Below, piece after piece: positions 53,826 through 62,551 of a stretch of DNA of 64,000 nt. The position numbers were made by a program, and so were the translations under genes. The stretch is taken from positions 1-64,000 of the forward strand of contig NZ_CBCSIQ010000016.1 in assembly GCF_965139615.1 (NCBI RefSeq), given 5' to 3'. How positions within the stretch are numbered: position 1 is the stretch's first letter; each line of letters opens with the position of its first letter. The notes under the pieces were generated by a model. It made no database searches. It was not told the origin of the DNA and saw only the letters and a list, made by a program, of their open reading frames with translations. This stretch comes from Kerstersia similis (GTDB lineage: Bacteria; Pseudomonadota; Gammaproteobacteria; Burkholderiales; Burkholderiaceae_B).

Positions 53826-54650
53826 ATGTCCGATCTGACTGGGAGCGAGCGTCGAAAGCTGGAAAAGCTGCTTGGCATGGGCGGCGGCTACGTCCTGAAC
53901 TTTTCCGACCGTACCTTTGGCGATTTCTTCGATGAGTACCGAGTCGAGATTGATGCCGAGAGGTACAAGGCACGGGGCACTTCCAAGGCCAACAGGATGC
54001 GCACGTTCTGGGATGTGGATGGCAATCATGTCGCGGGGCGTGTCATTGGCGGGCTGATCGACTATGCGACCGATGAGCAGTGCTTTGGCGACAGCAACCC
54101 TCTACTCATCGACGACTGTCGGAAGATCGCCCAGCGGCTTCTCAGTGACCAGCCAGTGGCCGAATTGGATGCGCTGACCGCCATCGCTGATGAACGGGAT
54201 TTCGAGGTGGTGGCAGAGCATGTTCGCGAAGCCATCGAGAAGAATCAGCCCGAGGGCGGGCTGGATCGGCTGCATACCTTCGTCAACAAGTTCATCCGCG
54301 TGACGTGCGAGCCACACGGCATCACGATCACTCGTGAAAAGCCGCTGCACAGTGTCTTCGGCGAGTACATCAAGGCGCTACGAGATGGTGGACATCTTGA
54401 GTCGGCCATGACCGAGCGCATCTTGAAGTCCAGTATCTCGGTGCTCGAAGCCTTCAATGACGTGCGCAACAACAAGAGCCTCGCTCACGACAACCCTATC
54501 CTCAACTACGAGTAAAGCCTGCTGATCTTCAATCACGTCGCGGCGTCGATCCGCTTCATCAAGGCGCTGGAGATAAAGATCAAGTCAAAGGCCAAGGCGG
54601 CAGAGCAACACGCATCACGACTTCCGTGGGCTGACGACATCCCCTTCTAG
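53826..54650 (+). pseudogene. AbiJ/Abi_C-type abortive infection protein, interrupted by a stop codon
   Basis: The first frame gives 229 residues, ending NYE-stop at 54513-54515. Reading on in the same frame adds 44 residues (SLLIFNHVAASIRFIKALEI then a Lys-rich end) that are the expected C-terminus of Abi_C-domain proteins. RNNKSLAHDNPIL before the stop is the family's signature. A single change (for example GAA to TAA) explains the interruption. The truncated product keeps the signature and may still be active. RBS AAGGGAG; last gene of the operon. Confidence 0.75.
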
Positions 54651-54688
54651 GCATTGCCCGCAGCACGACGGACGCCCTACGGGGCATA

Positions 54689-57178
54689 TCAGACAGCGAT
54701 TTCAACTTGAGCCTGAACGATATTCTCAACCACGGAATAGATGTCGACCGTCTCATCTGGCACCTCGATGCTGACGATCAGGCTATAGCGAACACTGTTC
54801 TGCCAGCGATCTTGTGCTGCGCGGTATTTCCACCAGCCTCCCACAGGATAAACGGCGATTGTTTGCATGTCCGCCAAGGCTGCGGCAGAACCAGTCCAGA
54901 TATCGGAGTGCAGCGAGCCTCGCGTCCGAAGCTGAGGGCCAAATTGCCAACCATCTGCATCACCTTCTGGACCGATGTAGTCATCTGCATCTGCAAGCGC
55001 ATTGATAAATGCTCGGAAATTCTCAAGTGACTGGCCAGGCCGAATGACCTCGAAACGCAGGCCATGCGACTGGTAGCTATATCGTTGCCTATAGCCTCTC
55101 CGACCAGGATTGGGCTCAATGAAGTACGAGAGCGTTACCCTCAGCTTCACCTCTAACTCTGGGGGGAGCTGGCGCAAAATATCTGCCGGCCACGGCAGCT
55201 CATATAGCTGCATCTCGTTAAGCTTGGGATCGGCCGAACCCGAGGCATCCGCGTTCTTGGTGAATGGTTGAAGATGATCTTGTGCGACCAGCGTCAATTC
55301 ATGACCGGCGCTATAGCGCGCACGCTCAAGGTTGGTAACGCCGTATCCGACGCTCCTAAGCATCGTCTCTTTGGCGACCTTGGGGCTGTGGTGGCCGCTG
55401 AGAACTCCGAAACGTTCCCACATGCGCTCAGTCCACTCTGCTGAGTGTGCCAGGAGCCCACGAACTGTCTCTGGCCAATAGTCCGGGTATTCATCCATGA
55501 GAATAGCCGCTTGGCGTGAAACCAATGCGCAGGCGGCACTTGTATCGGCGGATACCTCAAAGAGTTGACCGGCCGCCTTTCCGGATGTTGTCAGAAGAGA
55601 AACTGAGTCAGCATCGGATATGGCCGTCCCATCGGGAGACAGCAAACGATTGCCGCCCTCCGCTACAACATCAGGCTTATAAGGTGCCTGCTTCTTCCAA
55701 CCCCAATTGACAGATGACCTAGAGGCAGGAGCTGCATCTCCAGCTCGGGCAAAGGGCGACCACCCATCAAAGCTTGGGTCATCATTGGTTGTCTTCTCGG
55801 TGTATGCCCCAACCGTCAGGGCATTCCATGCCTGCGCCGGGTCTTCTATCTCCGCAAGATGTAGCTGCTCCCAGTGGTCTACGTTTGGCAAGAGGGAGCG
55901 ATTGTTACCGGCTGAGATCACGAAAAGTCGTTGTTGCCCGTCCTCTGCGCCCGACGAGAATTGATCAACTTCCGCTGACCATGAGGTAGGGATTCCGCCT
56001 TCCTTTTCCGAGTCGGCCGTTACTGCCAGGGAATAGACGCGCCGCCATTCGGGTCTCGTTGCTTCCAGTTTGTATGCGGTACCTACAGTAATTGCGCCGT
56101 ACAGTTCCGGGTCATTCGCACCGCGCGGCGGTATAATACGCCCCGATTCAATGCGATGCTGTAGAGGTATTTCAGACCGACTCACCAGCGCGTCATGCAA
56201 ATCCCCGAATATCGCCAAGCCGGCTTGTCTGGAGCCATGGTCATTGACCTCATCGTAACGCGGCCACTGCGGCTGCCATGTTTCCGATTGCGGCTGATTG
56301 CAGACAGAAGATAGCAATGGATGATTGTAGTTTACGCCGGTATCGAGAATGGCTACAGAAACGGATGCCTCGTCCGAAATTCTCAACCGTGCGGCCAAAT
56401 CGCCCACCCATTCACGCTGTTCTTTTGGCGAAGATTCCACCAAGACGTTCGGAGTTTCCTTGGCGCGCCGCAGCTCCTCAAGAGAAGAGATTAACTCAGG
56501 GGCACGTTCCAACTGTTGAGAGGAAGCTCTGATCAGAAATACCATGCTATCGAAGAAACTTAGCGAGGTATTTCCGAGTCGCCCGCCGATCCTCTCTGAT
56601 AGCTGTGCCGCAATGATTTGCGGGTCTTCGCCATTACGTCGCTTGAGCCAAAGCTCCCACCAAATTTGTTGATTGGAGTCCTGGGGGAATAGGCTGGGGG
56701 CATCCGTCCAAAACGCACGCAGGTCCGCCAAGCGCATTTCGGCGATACTGTCGATCAAATTGTGATTGCGAGGACCACCTTTCCCATCTTTCTCCGGGTC
56801 AAGATATTGCGTGACCTTCCTTTGAAACGTTTCTCGACGAGTCTCAGGAATGAATACCAGAGCAACCTCGCGATCGCCAACCTTGCGGCAAGCGTGCAAC
56901 CTGAAGTCCCGCGTATCTAGACTGTCTAGAGGCAACTTGATGCCGGGGACTCCGACGATCTCTACAAATATCCCCACATCTTCTGTGATTGGTGGCTCGG
57001 CATTCTGCCGTTTCTCATCGTACTGCTGCATTAGATCAGCGTATCTTGCTGACAACTGCTGGCCGTGCGGAATCCGATCTTGAAGAGGAATGGCCGGGTT
57101 TCTACCAGTTCTGCGCGATCTAAAATCTTCGTTGGACAGAAAACCTTCGATCAGAAGGTGCCGCTTCTGGTCTGGCAT
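54689..57178 (-). CDS. ietS: Subtilisin-like serine protease, IetS-like defence effector
   Basis: 829 residues from the ATG five bases after AAGGAG; a GTG two codons upstream lies too close to that site. The subtilase triad is complete: Asp279 in AILDTGV, His314 in NDHGSRQAG and Ser547 in SADTSAA, with oxyanion Asn425 in ISAGNN. No signal peptide, so it acts in the cytoplasm. An N-terminal region of about 270 residues precedes the protease domain. The AAA ATPase gene is immediately upstream; this pair is the IetAS arrangement, known as a plasmid maintenance and anti-phage system. Confidence 0.85.
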   Translation of the reverse strand: MPDQKRHLLIEGFLSNEDFRSRRTGRNPAIPLQDRIPHGQQLSARYADLMQQYDEKRQNAEPPITEDVGIFVEIVGVPGIKLPLDSLDTRDFRLHACRKVGDREVALVFIPETRRETFQRKVTQYLDPEKDGKGGPRNHNLIDSIAEMRLADLRAFWTDAPSLFPQDSNQQIWWELWLKRRNGEDPQIIAAQLSERIGGRLGNTSLSFFDSMVFLIRASSQQLERAPELISSLEELRRAKETPNVLVESSPKEQREWVGDLAARLRISDEASVSVAILDTGVNYNHPLLSSVCNQPQSETWQPQWPRYDEVNDHGSRQAGLAIFGDLHDALVSRSEIPLQHRIESGRIIPPRGANDPELYGAITVGTAYKLEATRPEWRRVYSLAVTADSEKEGGIPTSWSAEVDQFSSGAEDGQQRLFVISAGNNRSLLPNVDHWEQLHLAEIEDPAQAWNALTVGAYTEKTTNDDPSFDGWSPFARAGDAAPASRSSVNWGWKKQAPYKPDVVAEGGNRLLSPDGTAISDADSVSLLTTSGKAAGQLFEVSADTSAACALVSRQAAILMDEYPDYWPETVRGLLAHSAEWTERMWERFGVLSGHHSPKVAKETMLRSVGYGVTNLERARYSAGHELTLVAQDHLQPFTKNADASGSADPKLNEMQLYELPWPADILRQLPPELEVKLRVTLSYFIEPNPGRRGYRQRYSYQSHGLRFEVIRPGQSLENFRAFINALADADDYIGPEGDADGWQFGPQLRTRGSLHSDIWTGSAAALADMQTIAVYPVGGWWKYRAAQDRWQNSVRYSLIVSIEVPDETVDIYSVVENIVQAQVEIAV

Positions 57179-57187
57179 AACCACTCC

Positions 57188-58171
57188 TTATTCTTTGCCA
57201 GCTTGACGTTGCTCAATCGCCTTCAATACAAGCGTGGTAGACAGTTTATTGTCATGATGAAGAACCGCCTCTTTCGCCGCATCTTCGCAGGCTCGTGTCA
57301 CTTCCGCAGCGCTCAGGCCGTGAGCTGCCGCAGTAACCTCATTCCAAGCAAGAGATCGGGTCTCGAACATGGCCAGCCGGTTCTCGATAATCTTCTGAAT
57401 TTGGTCATCGCACGGCTTCTCAAACCGAATGATGTCGTCAAATCTGCGATAAAGCGCCTTGTCTAGCAGCTCGGGATGGTTGGTCGCGGCGACGATAATG
57501 CTTTCGGAGTCGTCCTGCTCCACGAAAAGAAGGAACGAGTTCAAAACGCGCCGAATTTCCCCTACATCATTTTGCGCTCCGCGCTGGGTGCCGATGGCGT
57601 CGAACTCGTCGAAGAGATAGACCGCCCGAGTTTGCTTGATGTGGTCAAAAACAAGTCGCAACTTTGCTGCGGTTTCCCCCATGAACCTAGTAATCAAACT
57701 ATCAAGAACAATCGTATAGAGCGGTAGTTTCAGCTCTGTCGCAAGCACAGAGGCAGACATTGTCTTTCCCGTTCCTGGCGGTCCGGTGAACAGGAGCTTG
57801 CGTCGCGGGAGCAATCCAAATTGGGAAAGGCGATCTTTTTGTCGTTGCTCAAGCAATACGCGATGGAGGCGCTCCAGAACCTCGGCACCGAGGACCAGCT
57901 CGCCAATTCTTACTGTCGAGTGCGTAAGCTCAAGCAATCCCCTTAAGTCGCCTTTGGGTTGCTGAACAAGTGGCGTTGGTTTTACCGGCGCGAGCCCCAA
58001 GTTGCTATTAACTTGGGATTTTTCAACCATCTCCTTAATATCGCTGGCCAGTTTACGATGGCCTTGGCGAGCCTCTTGAGCTGCGACCTGCAAAGCCGTA
58101 GCGTAGAAGCGCTGATCGTCCCGATCAGCATGGCTTCTTAAAAGTGCTTTAATTTGCTCGGCTGTGGCCAT
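57188..58171 (-). CDS. ietA: AAA-family ATPase, IetA-like
   Basis: 327 residues. Walker A TGPPGTGKT at 129-137, Walker B VYLFDEFDAIG near 195, sensor 1 VAATNHPELLD near 230, arginine-finger region YRRFDDIIRF. Single AAA domain after a helical N-terminus, like FtsH/Vps4-type ATPases. Its stop overlaps the ribosome binding site of the protease gene, so both are made together. In IetAS pairs the ATPase is thought to control the protease. Confidence 0.85.
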   Translation of the reverse strand: MATAEQIKALLRSHADRDDQRFYATALQVAAQEARQGHRKLASDIKEMVEKSQVNSNLGLAPVKPTPLVQQPKGDLRGLLELTHSTVRIGELVLGAEVLERLHRVLLEQRQKDRLSQFGLLPRRKLLFTGPPGTGKTMSASVLATELKLPLYTIVLDSLITRFMGETAAKLRLVFDHIKQTRAVYLFDEFDAIGTQRGAQNDVGEIRRVLNSFLLFVEQDDSESIIVAATNHPELLDKALYRRFDDIIRFEKPCDDQIQKIIENRLAMFETRSLAWNEVTAAAHGLSAAEVTRACEDAAKEAVLHHDNKLSTTLVLKAIEQRQAGKE

Positions 58172-58208
58172 TTTTTCACCAATACTCTTATCTCATAATC
58201 CTAACGCA

Positions 58209-58787
58209 TCACGGGCCATCTGACCCTTTCCCCTTTCGTGCTGCCGGGGGGAGCGGGATGAAGTTTGGCAACGCCGCCACCCGTTCTTGCGCATCTTCTA
58301 TCTCTGCCGCCAGCATCGGATCGTCGTAAGGGCTGGCAACAAGATCATCCGGCGTCGGCGTTTCGCTCTTCGACGGACGCCCTCGCGCTCGGCTTGGCCT
58401 TGGGTGCCCAGCCTTCTCCAGCGCCTTCGCCAGCACATCCAGAGCCTCCCAAATCCGCTCAGGCCGGACTGGCTCCACTCCAGCAGCCAGTGCTTTTGCC
58501 GCCCACCCCATGTGCTCGGCAGCGTGCAACAAGTGGCTTTTCTGCTTGTACTCAGCAAGCTGCCGGTCTCTCTCGGCCATCCATTCCCTGAACTCTTCAC
58601 GCTCGGCGTCAGTCAGGATGGCTTCAATGTCAGGCGGCAGTGCCGTTGCCCAGCGATCCACAGTCCCTAGCATAATCTGTCTGGAACGCTTTTTCTCACG
58701 GTCATAGGCGTAGCGTAGCAGGGAGATTGATTTTCCCTGTCGTGTGTTTCCGCTTTTATCGCGGTAAGTTTGCACACGTATATGCAT
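58209..58787 (-). CDS. Hypothetical protein of the element
   Basis: 192 residues. A basic N-terminus (MHIRVQTYRDKSGNTRQG) and a charged helical middle (about 60-95) are followed by an Arg-rich, disordered stretch (RPSRARGRPSKSETPTPDD). No family recognised with confidence; the N-terminus slightly resembles those of some IS1634-type transposases, but there is no catalytic domain. Lies between IetA and the integrase unit. Confidence 0.5.
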   Translation of the reverse strand: MHIRVQTYRDKSGNTRQGKSISLLRYAYDREKKRSRQIMLGTVDRWATALPPDIEAILTDAEREEFREWMAERDRQLAEYKQKSHLLHAAEHMGWAAKALAAGVEPVRPERIWEALDVLAKALEKAGHPRPSRARGRPSKSETPTPDDLVASPYDDPMLAAEIEDAQERVAALPNFIPLPPAARKGKGSDGP

Positions 58788-58860
58788 CGAAATTGCGCTT
58801 CTCTATATGCGGATTTTTTAGATGATAGTCCTGACGAAAGGCTTGGGGGAAGCCTTTTCG

Positions 58861-59565
58861 CTACTCCACCAGCTTAATGCCGTTGAACTCAGGCATTTCA
58901 CGCAGGAAAAGCCGGAAGTTCTCAGCATCCCCCGCCGTAACTGATATTTTTCCTTCTGAAAACACCACCTTCTCTTCGTCAGGATCGGTCAGCATCTGAA
59001 AGCCCAGCTTGACGATGGCGGCGGCTGTGCCCCAATGCAGCTTCTTCGCATCGGCTTCCAGCATGGCGAACATCACGCAGCGCATGGCTGTCGTCACATT
59101 GCGCTCACTTATGTCACGATCATTGCGCGTATTGCACGGGATTCCAAACATACAGAGCGTTTTGACAATATTTTTCGCCGTCCGCCTTTTCCGCAGCCGC
59201 ACGATGTCCGCCTGTTCACCCTTAATAATTGAAGCCAAGGCTACGGCGTCTTGCTCTAGGCGTTGCAAAGCGCCTTGCTGTAACGAGAGTTGGGCGGTTT
59301 GGCCATAGTTGGAGTTCAGGCTTTTTTCGTCTTTGTCATCTAGGTTGTTGATTGCAGACCAAAGGCGATGCGCGTCAGACGCAACCTTTTCAAGCGCCCG
59401 GATACGCGATGTATCAGGCGGGGTATCGGTGATGCTCCAGCCATTCGCCAGCCACCGGAAAAGCAGCTTTTTGTGGTCATGTGGCAGTTTCCTGACTGAC
59501 TCACAGCGCAGGATGTCCTTCACCAGCGCGAAGCGGAACTGACGCCGCTCATCAGCCTTTGTCAT
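58861..59565 (-). CDS. Hypothetical protein co-expressed with the integrase
   Basis: 234 residues, mostly helical, with a basic stretch VRLRKRRTAKNIVK near 120-135. It starts 14 nt inside the integrase end, so the two are coupled. No domain recognised. Position right after an integrase suggests a role in excision or a passenger kept with it. Confidence 0.55.
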   Translation of the reverse strand: MTKADERRQFRFALVKDILRCESVRKLPHDHKKLLFRWLANGWSITDTPPDTSRIRALEKVASDAHRLWSAINNLDDKDEKSLNSNYGQTAQLSLQQGALQRLEQDAVALASIIKGEQADIVRLRKRRTAKNIVKTLCMFGIPCNTRNDRDISERNVTTAMRCVMFAMLEADAKKLHWGTAAAIVKLGFQMLTDPDEEKVVFSEGKISVTAGDAENFRLFLREMPEFNGIKLVE

Positions 59566-60739
59566 TGGCAGCCTCCCGCTTCCAGATTTCGAGTTTGTCC
59601 GCCCATGCCTGCATCATGCCCCGCCGCTCTTCGAGGTAGGTGGCATGGTTGTAGGTGCGGCGCACCGAGTTGGGTTCCGCGTGGGCAAGCTGCGCCTCAA
59701 TGGCATCCGGGCGATAGCCCATTTCGTTCAGCCGGGTGCTGCCCGTGGTTCTGGTGCCATGCGGGCTGTAGGTGCCGCTCCAACCCAGCACCTTGAGCGC
59801 CTGCCGGATCGAATGCACCGACATCGGCCTGTTGCGGTCATCCCTGCCAGGGAAGAGGTGAGTCCGGTCGCCGCTGATGGCGTGCAGGCGGCGCAGCATC
59901 TCTACGGCTTGCGACGGCAGCGGCACAACATGCTCGCGACGGGCTTTCATGCGCCGGGCTGGGATCGTCCAAAGCGCTGCATCGAGATCAAATTCAGCCC
60001 ATTCCGCTTCTGCCGCTTCGCTGGGACGCGCCAGTGTCCACCACATCAACTGGATGCAGAAATTGACCTGATAGCCGCAGCGGTGGTTGTCGAAGTCGTT
60101 GAGCAGCTTGCCGATCTGCGCGGTGGTTAGCGCCGTCTTGTGCTGTGTCTTGTTAGCGGGCAGCGCCTTGCGGACGGGCCAGACAGGATCGTTGTCTGCC
60201 CGCAAGGTGGCGACGGCCAATTCGAAGATGCTGGACATGGTGCGTTTCGCTTCCGCGGCGACGGTCGGCGCACCGCGCTTCACGGTCTTGGTGAGGATGT
60301 CGAGAACGTGCGCCGGGGTGATGTCGCGCACCGGGAGCTTGCCGATGCTGGGGAAAACCACCCGCTCCAGCATGTCCAGGCGGCGTTTCTTGGTGATGTC
60401 CTCCCAGTCCCGCAGAGCCAGCCACTCTTTGGCGACGGTCTCGAAGGTATTGGCGGAATCCTCTTCGCGCTTGAGGCGCTCAAGCTGCCGATGCTGGACG
60501 GGGTTGATGCCCTGCTTGACCAGTTTCCGCGCTTCCTCGCACTTGTCCCGCGCTTCGGCAAGGCTGACGGCGGGGTAGTCGCCCAGCGCAAACCACGATC
60601 CCTTGCCGCCCAGCTTGAAGCGGTAGCGCCAAGCCTTTACCCCATTGGGCTTCACTTCGAGGTAAAGGCCGCGAAAGTCATTCAGGCGGTAGAGCTGCTC
60701 CTTCGGTTTGGCAGCACGGCAGTGGGCATCTGTCAGCAC
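59552..60739 (-). CDS. int: P4-type tyrosine recombinase (integrase)
   Basis: 395 residues from a GTG that gives the typical N-terminus VLTDAHCRAAKPKEQLYRL; a TTG 66 nt upstream extends it with residues unlike the family. N-terminal arm-binding domain (DUF4102 type) to about 90, core-binding domain to about 190, catalytic domain with Arg in LARPSEA, His-x-x-Arg in HGTRTTG, His in LAHAE and the nucleophile Tyr in RRTYNHATY. Transcribed away from ychF, 220 bp from the inferred attR, the usual position for this class. Confidence 0.88.
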   Translation of the reverse strand: MLTDAHCRAAKPKEQLYRLNDFRGLYLEVKPNGVKAWRYRFKLGGKGSWFALGDYPAVSLAEARDKCEEARKLVKQGINPVQHRQLERLKREEDSANTFETVAKEWLALRDWEDITKKRRLDMLERVVFPSIGKLPVRDITPAHVLDILTKTVKRGAPTVAAEAKRTMSSIFELAVATLRADNDPVWPVRKALPANKTQHKTALTTAQIGKLLNDFDNHRCGYQVNFCIQLMWWTLARPSEAAEAEWAEFDLDAALWTIPARRMKARREHVVPLPSQAVEMLRRLHAISGDRTHLFPGRDDRNRPMSVHSIRQALKVLGWSGTYSPHGTRTTGSTRLNEMGYRPDAIEAQLAHAEPNSVRRTYNHATYLEERRGMMQAWADKLEIWKREAANDKG

Positions 60740-60878
60740 GGTGTCACGGGATCGGCAATAAGGAACGACAGAAGGATCATATACACCTTCTGTCGCCTCG
60801 TCCAATCTTCGTATACACCAGCGTAGTCACTTTGCGCGAGCAAGGCCGAGCAATCCCATGAAATCCATGGAAATGAAA

Positions 60879-60899
60879 AACCCCGGAATTTCCGGGGTT
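60879..60899 (-). terminator. Terminator for ychF carried by the element
   Basis: Ten-bp arms AACCCCGGAA and TTCCGGGGTT around one base, followed on the minus strand by a T-run (the A-run at 60876-60880). It lies 62 nt after the ychF stop. If the att assignment is right it belongs to the element and replaces the host's own terminator. Confidence 0.75.
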
Positions 60900-60960
60900 C
60901 TAGCGCTGCTTCCTGGGTTTTAAGCAATCTTGTGAAATGCTGAGAAATGGCTCTCTAGGG

Positions 60961-60986
60961 TCAGACGTTGAACAGGAAGTTCAGCA
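60961..60986 (-). other. Inferred attR within the last codons of ychF
   Basis: TCAGACGTT (60961-60969) is the reverse complement of the last two ychF codons and stop, and is repeated exactly at 30765-30773. Beyond it the ychF codons differ from the left copy mostly at synonymous-like positions. The gene stays intact. Confidence 0.55.
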
Positions 60987-62052
60987 CATCCCCATCCTTC
61001 ACCACGTATTCCTTGCCTTCGGCGCGCATCTTGCCTGCATCCTTGGCGCCCTGCTCGCCCTTGAAGGAAATGAAGTCTTCGTAGGCAATGGTCTGGGCGC
61101 GAATGAAGCCGCGTTCGAAGTCGGTGTGGATGACGCCCGCAGCCTGGGGGGCGGTGGCGCCGATGGGTACAGTCCAGGCGCGGACTTCCTTCACGCCGGC
61201 CGTGAAGTAGGTTTGCAAGCCCAGCAGTTTGAAGGCGGCGCGGATCAGGCGGTTCAGGCCCGGTTCTTCCATGCCCATGTCGGCCAGGAAGGCCTTGCGG
61301 TCTTCGTCTTCCAGATCGACGATTTCCGATTCAATGGCGGCACAGATGGCCACGACCGGCGCGTTGCGCTCGGCGGCGTAGGCCTTCAGGCGGTCCAGCA
61401 TGGGGTTGTTGTCGAAGCCGTCGTCACTGACGTTGCCGACGTACATGGCCGGCTTGGCCGTGATGAAGCACAGCGGCGCCAGCAGTTTCAAGTCGTCTTC
61501 GCTCAGACCCTGGCTGCGGATGGATTTGCCTTCGTTGAGTTCGCCGATGGCTTTTTCCAGGATGGCGACCAGCTTCTGCGCATCCTTGTCGCCAGCGCGG
61601 GCGGTTTTCTGGAAGCGATGCAGGGCTTTTTCAGCGGTCTGCAGGTCGGCCAGCGCCAGTTCGGTTTCGATGACTTCGATGTCGGCGATGGGATCTACCT
61701 TGCCCGCAACGTGCACGACGTTGGGGTCTTCGAAGCAGCGCACGACGTTGACGATGGCGTTGGTTTCGCGGATGTGGGCCAGGAACTGGTTGCCCAGGCC
61801 TTCACCCTTGCTGGCGCCAGCCACCAGGCCGGCAATGTCCACGAATTCGACGGTGGCCGGCAGGATGCGCTCGGGCTTGACGATCTCCGCGAGCTTGTCC
61901 AGGCGGGGGTCGGGCACTTCCACGACGCCGACGTTGGGCTCGATGGTGCAGAAGGGATAGTTTTCCGCCGCGATGCCGGCACGGGTAAGCGCATTGAAAA
62001 GCGTCGATTTGCCCACGTTGGGCAGGCCGACGATGCCACATTGCAAAGCCAT
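60961..62052 (-). CDS. ychF: Obg-like redox-regulated ATPase/GTPase YchF
   Basis: 363 residues, the same length as E. coli YchF. G1 GLPNVGKST (8-16), G3 DIAGL, a degenerate G4, which explains the ATP preference of this family, and the C-terminal TGS domain ending DGDVLNFLFNV. It binds ribosomes and ATP and affects stress responses. The ATG was chosen to match family length; an in-frame ATG 39 nt upstream is less likely. The element is inserted at its stop codon without changing the protein. Confidence 0.95.
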   Translation of the reverse strand: MALQCGIVGLPNVGKSTLFNALTRAGIAAENYPFCTIEPNVGVVEVPDPRLDKLAEIVKPERILPATVEFVDIAGLVAGASKGEGLGNQFLAHIRETNAIVNVVRCFEDPNVVHVAGKVDPIADIEVIETELALADLQTAEKALHRFQKTARAGDKDAQKLVAILEKAIGELNEGKSIRSQGLSEDDLKLLAPLCFITAKPAMYVGNVSDDGFDNNPMLDRLKAYAAERNAPVVAICAAIESEIVDLEDEDRKAFLADMGMEEPGLNRLIRAAFKLLGLQTYFTAGVKEVRAWTVPIGATAPQAAGVIHTDFERGFIRAQTIAYEDFISFKGEQGAKDAGKMRAEGKEYVVKDGDVLNFLFNV

Positions 62053-62551
62053 GAGAGTCCTGTATGAAGAAAAGCCGATGCAGACAGGCATCGGCCATAG
62101 AGGCGGAACAGCAGTTTGTTGCCCAGCATTTTACCGTGAAAGACGGCCAGGAACCGGCAACTTGCCCGCCTGATCACCGACAAAGGGCGCAGACAACCCA
62201 GGTTTTCATGCTTGTGGCCCACATCCAGCCACCGCGACTGCCCAGCCGCCGGCCGTCCCGCCTGCCCACCACCCGGCCTGTACTGGGGTTTGCATGCGCA
62301 GTCAGGCCACTCCAGCAGCCGGGCCGCGCAGCGGAATGGCGCATGCCCCAGGCAGGCCCAGGCAAGCAGGCCAGTCCCGGCCAGGAACCTGCCCCGACAG
62401 GCCGTCAAACCGCATATCGGGATGACATTCACCCATTAACCGGCCGCATAGCGTCACCGCCAGCTGGCGGTGGCCGGCCCTTAGCTAGGTTATACCTAAT
62501 GCCAGGTTGTACCGAACGCCCGGGCCGATGCCTAACGCCCGGGCTTATGCC
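62053..62551. other. Intergenic region between ychF and dsdA with an 18-bp palindrome
   Basis: No convincing gene in about 500 bp. It contains a perfect palindrome CACCGCCAGCTGGCGGTG (62455-62472) and two direct copies of AACGCCCGGGC (62516 and 62533 regions) close to the dsdA stop. These may end dsdA transcription or bind a regulator. Confidence 0.5.

Larger units (their letters stand above)
30765..60969. mobile_element. Integrative mobilizable element inserted at the 3' end of ychF, with defence cargo
   Basis: About 30.2 kb bounded by a 9-bp direct repeat TCAGACGTT that contains the ychF stop codon. The ychF-proximal end has a P4-type tyrosine recombinase, the distal end an AlpA-like regulator. 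In between are plasmid replication (TrfA, iteron-like repeats), KfrA, relaxase, TraD and a DotA/TraY operon, followed by a defence island. There is no VirB4, VirD4 or other mating-pore ATPase, so it is classed as mobilizable rather than conjugative. Boundaries are inferred from the repeat and gene content. Confidence 0.7.

Noticed and set aside
58209..58787. Transposase remnant
   Set aside because: Only the short N-terminus hints at an IS1634-like start; no DDE region or terminal repeats.
60720..61000. tRNA gene as integration target next to the integrase
   Set aside because: No tRNA-like cloverleaf is visible; the sequence next to the integrase is the ychF 3' end.
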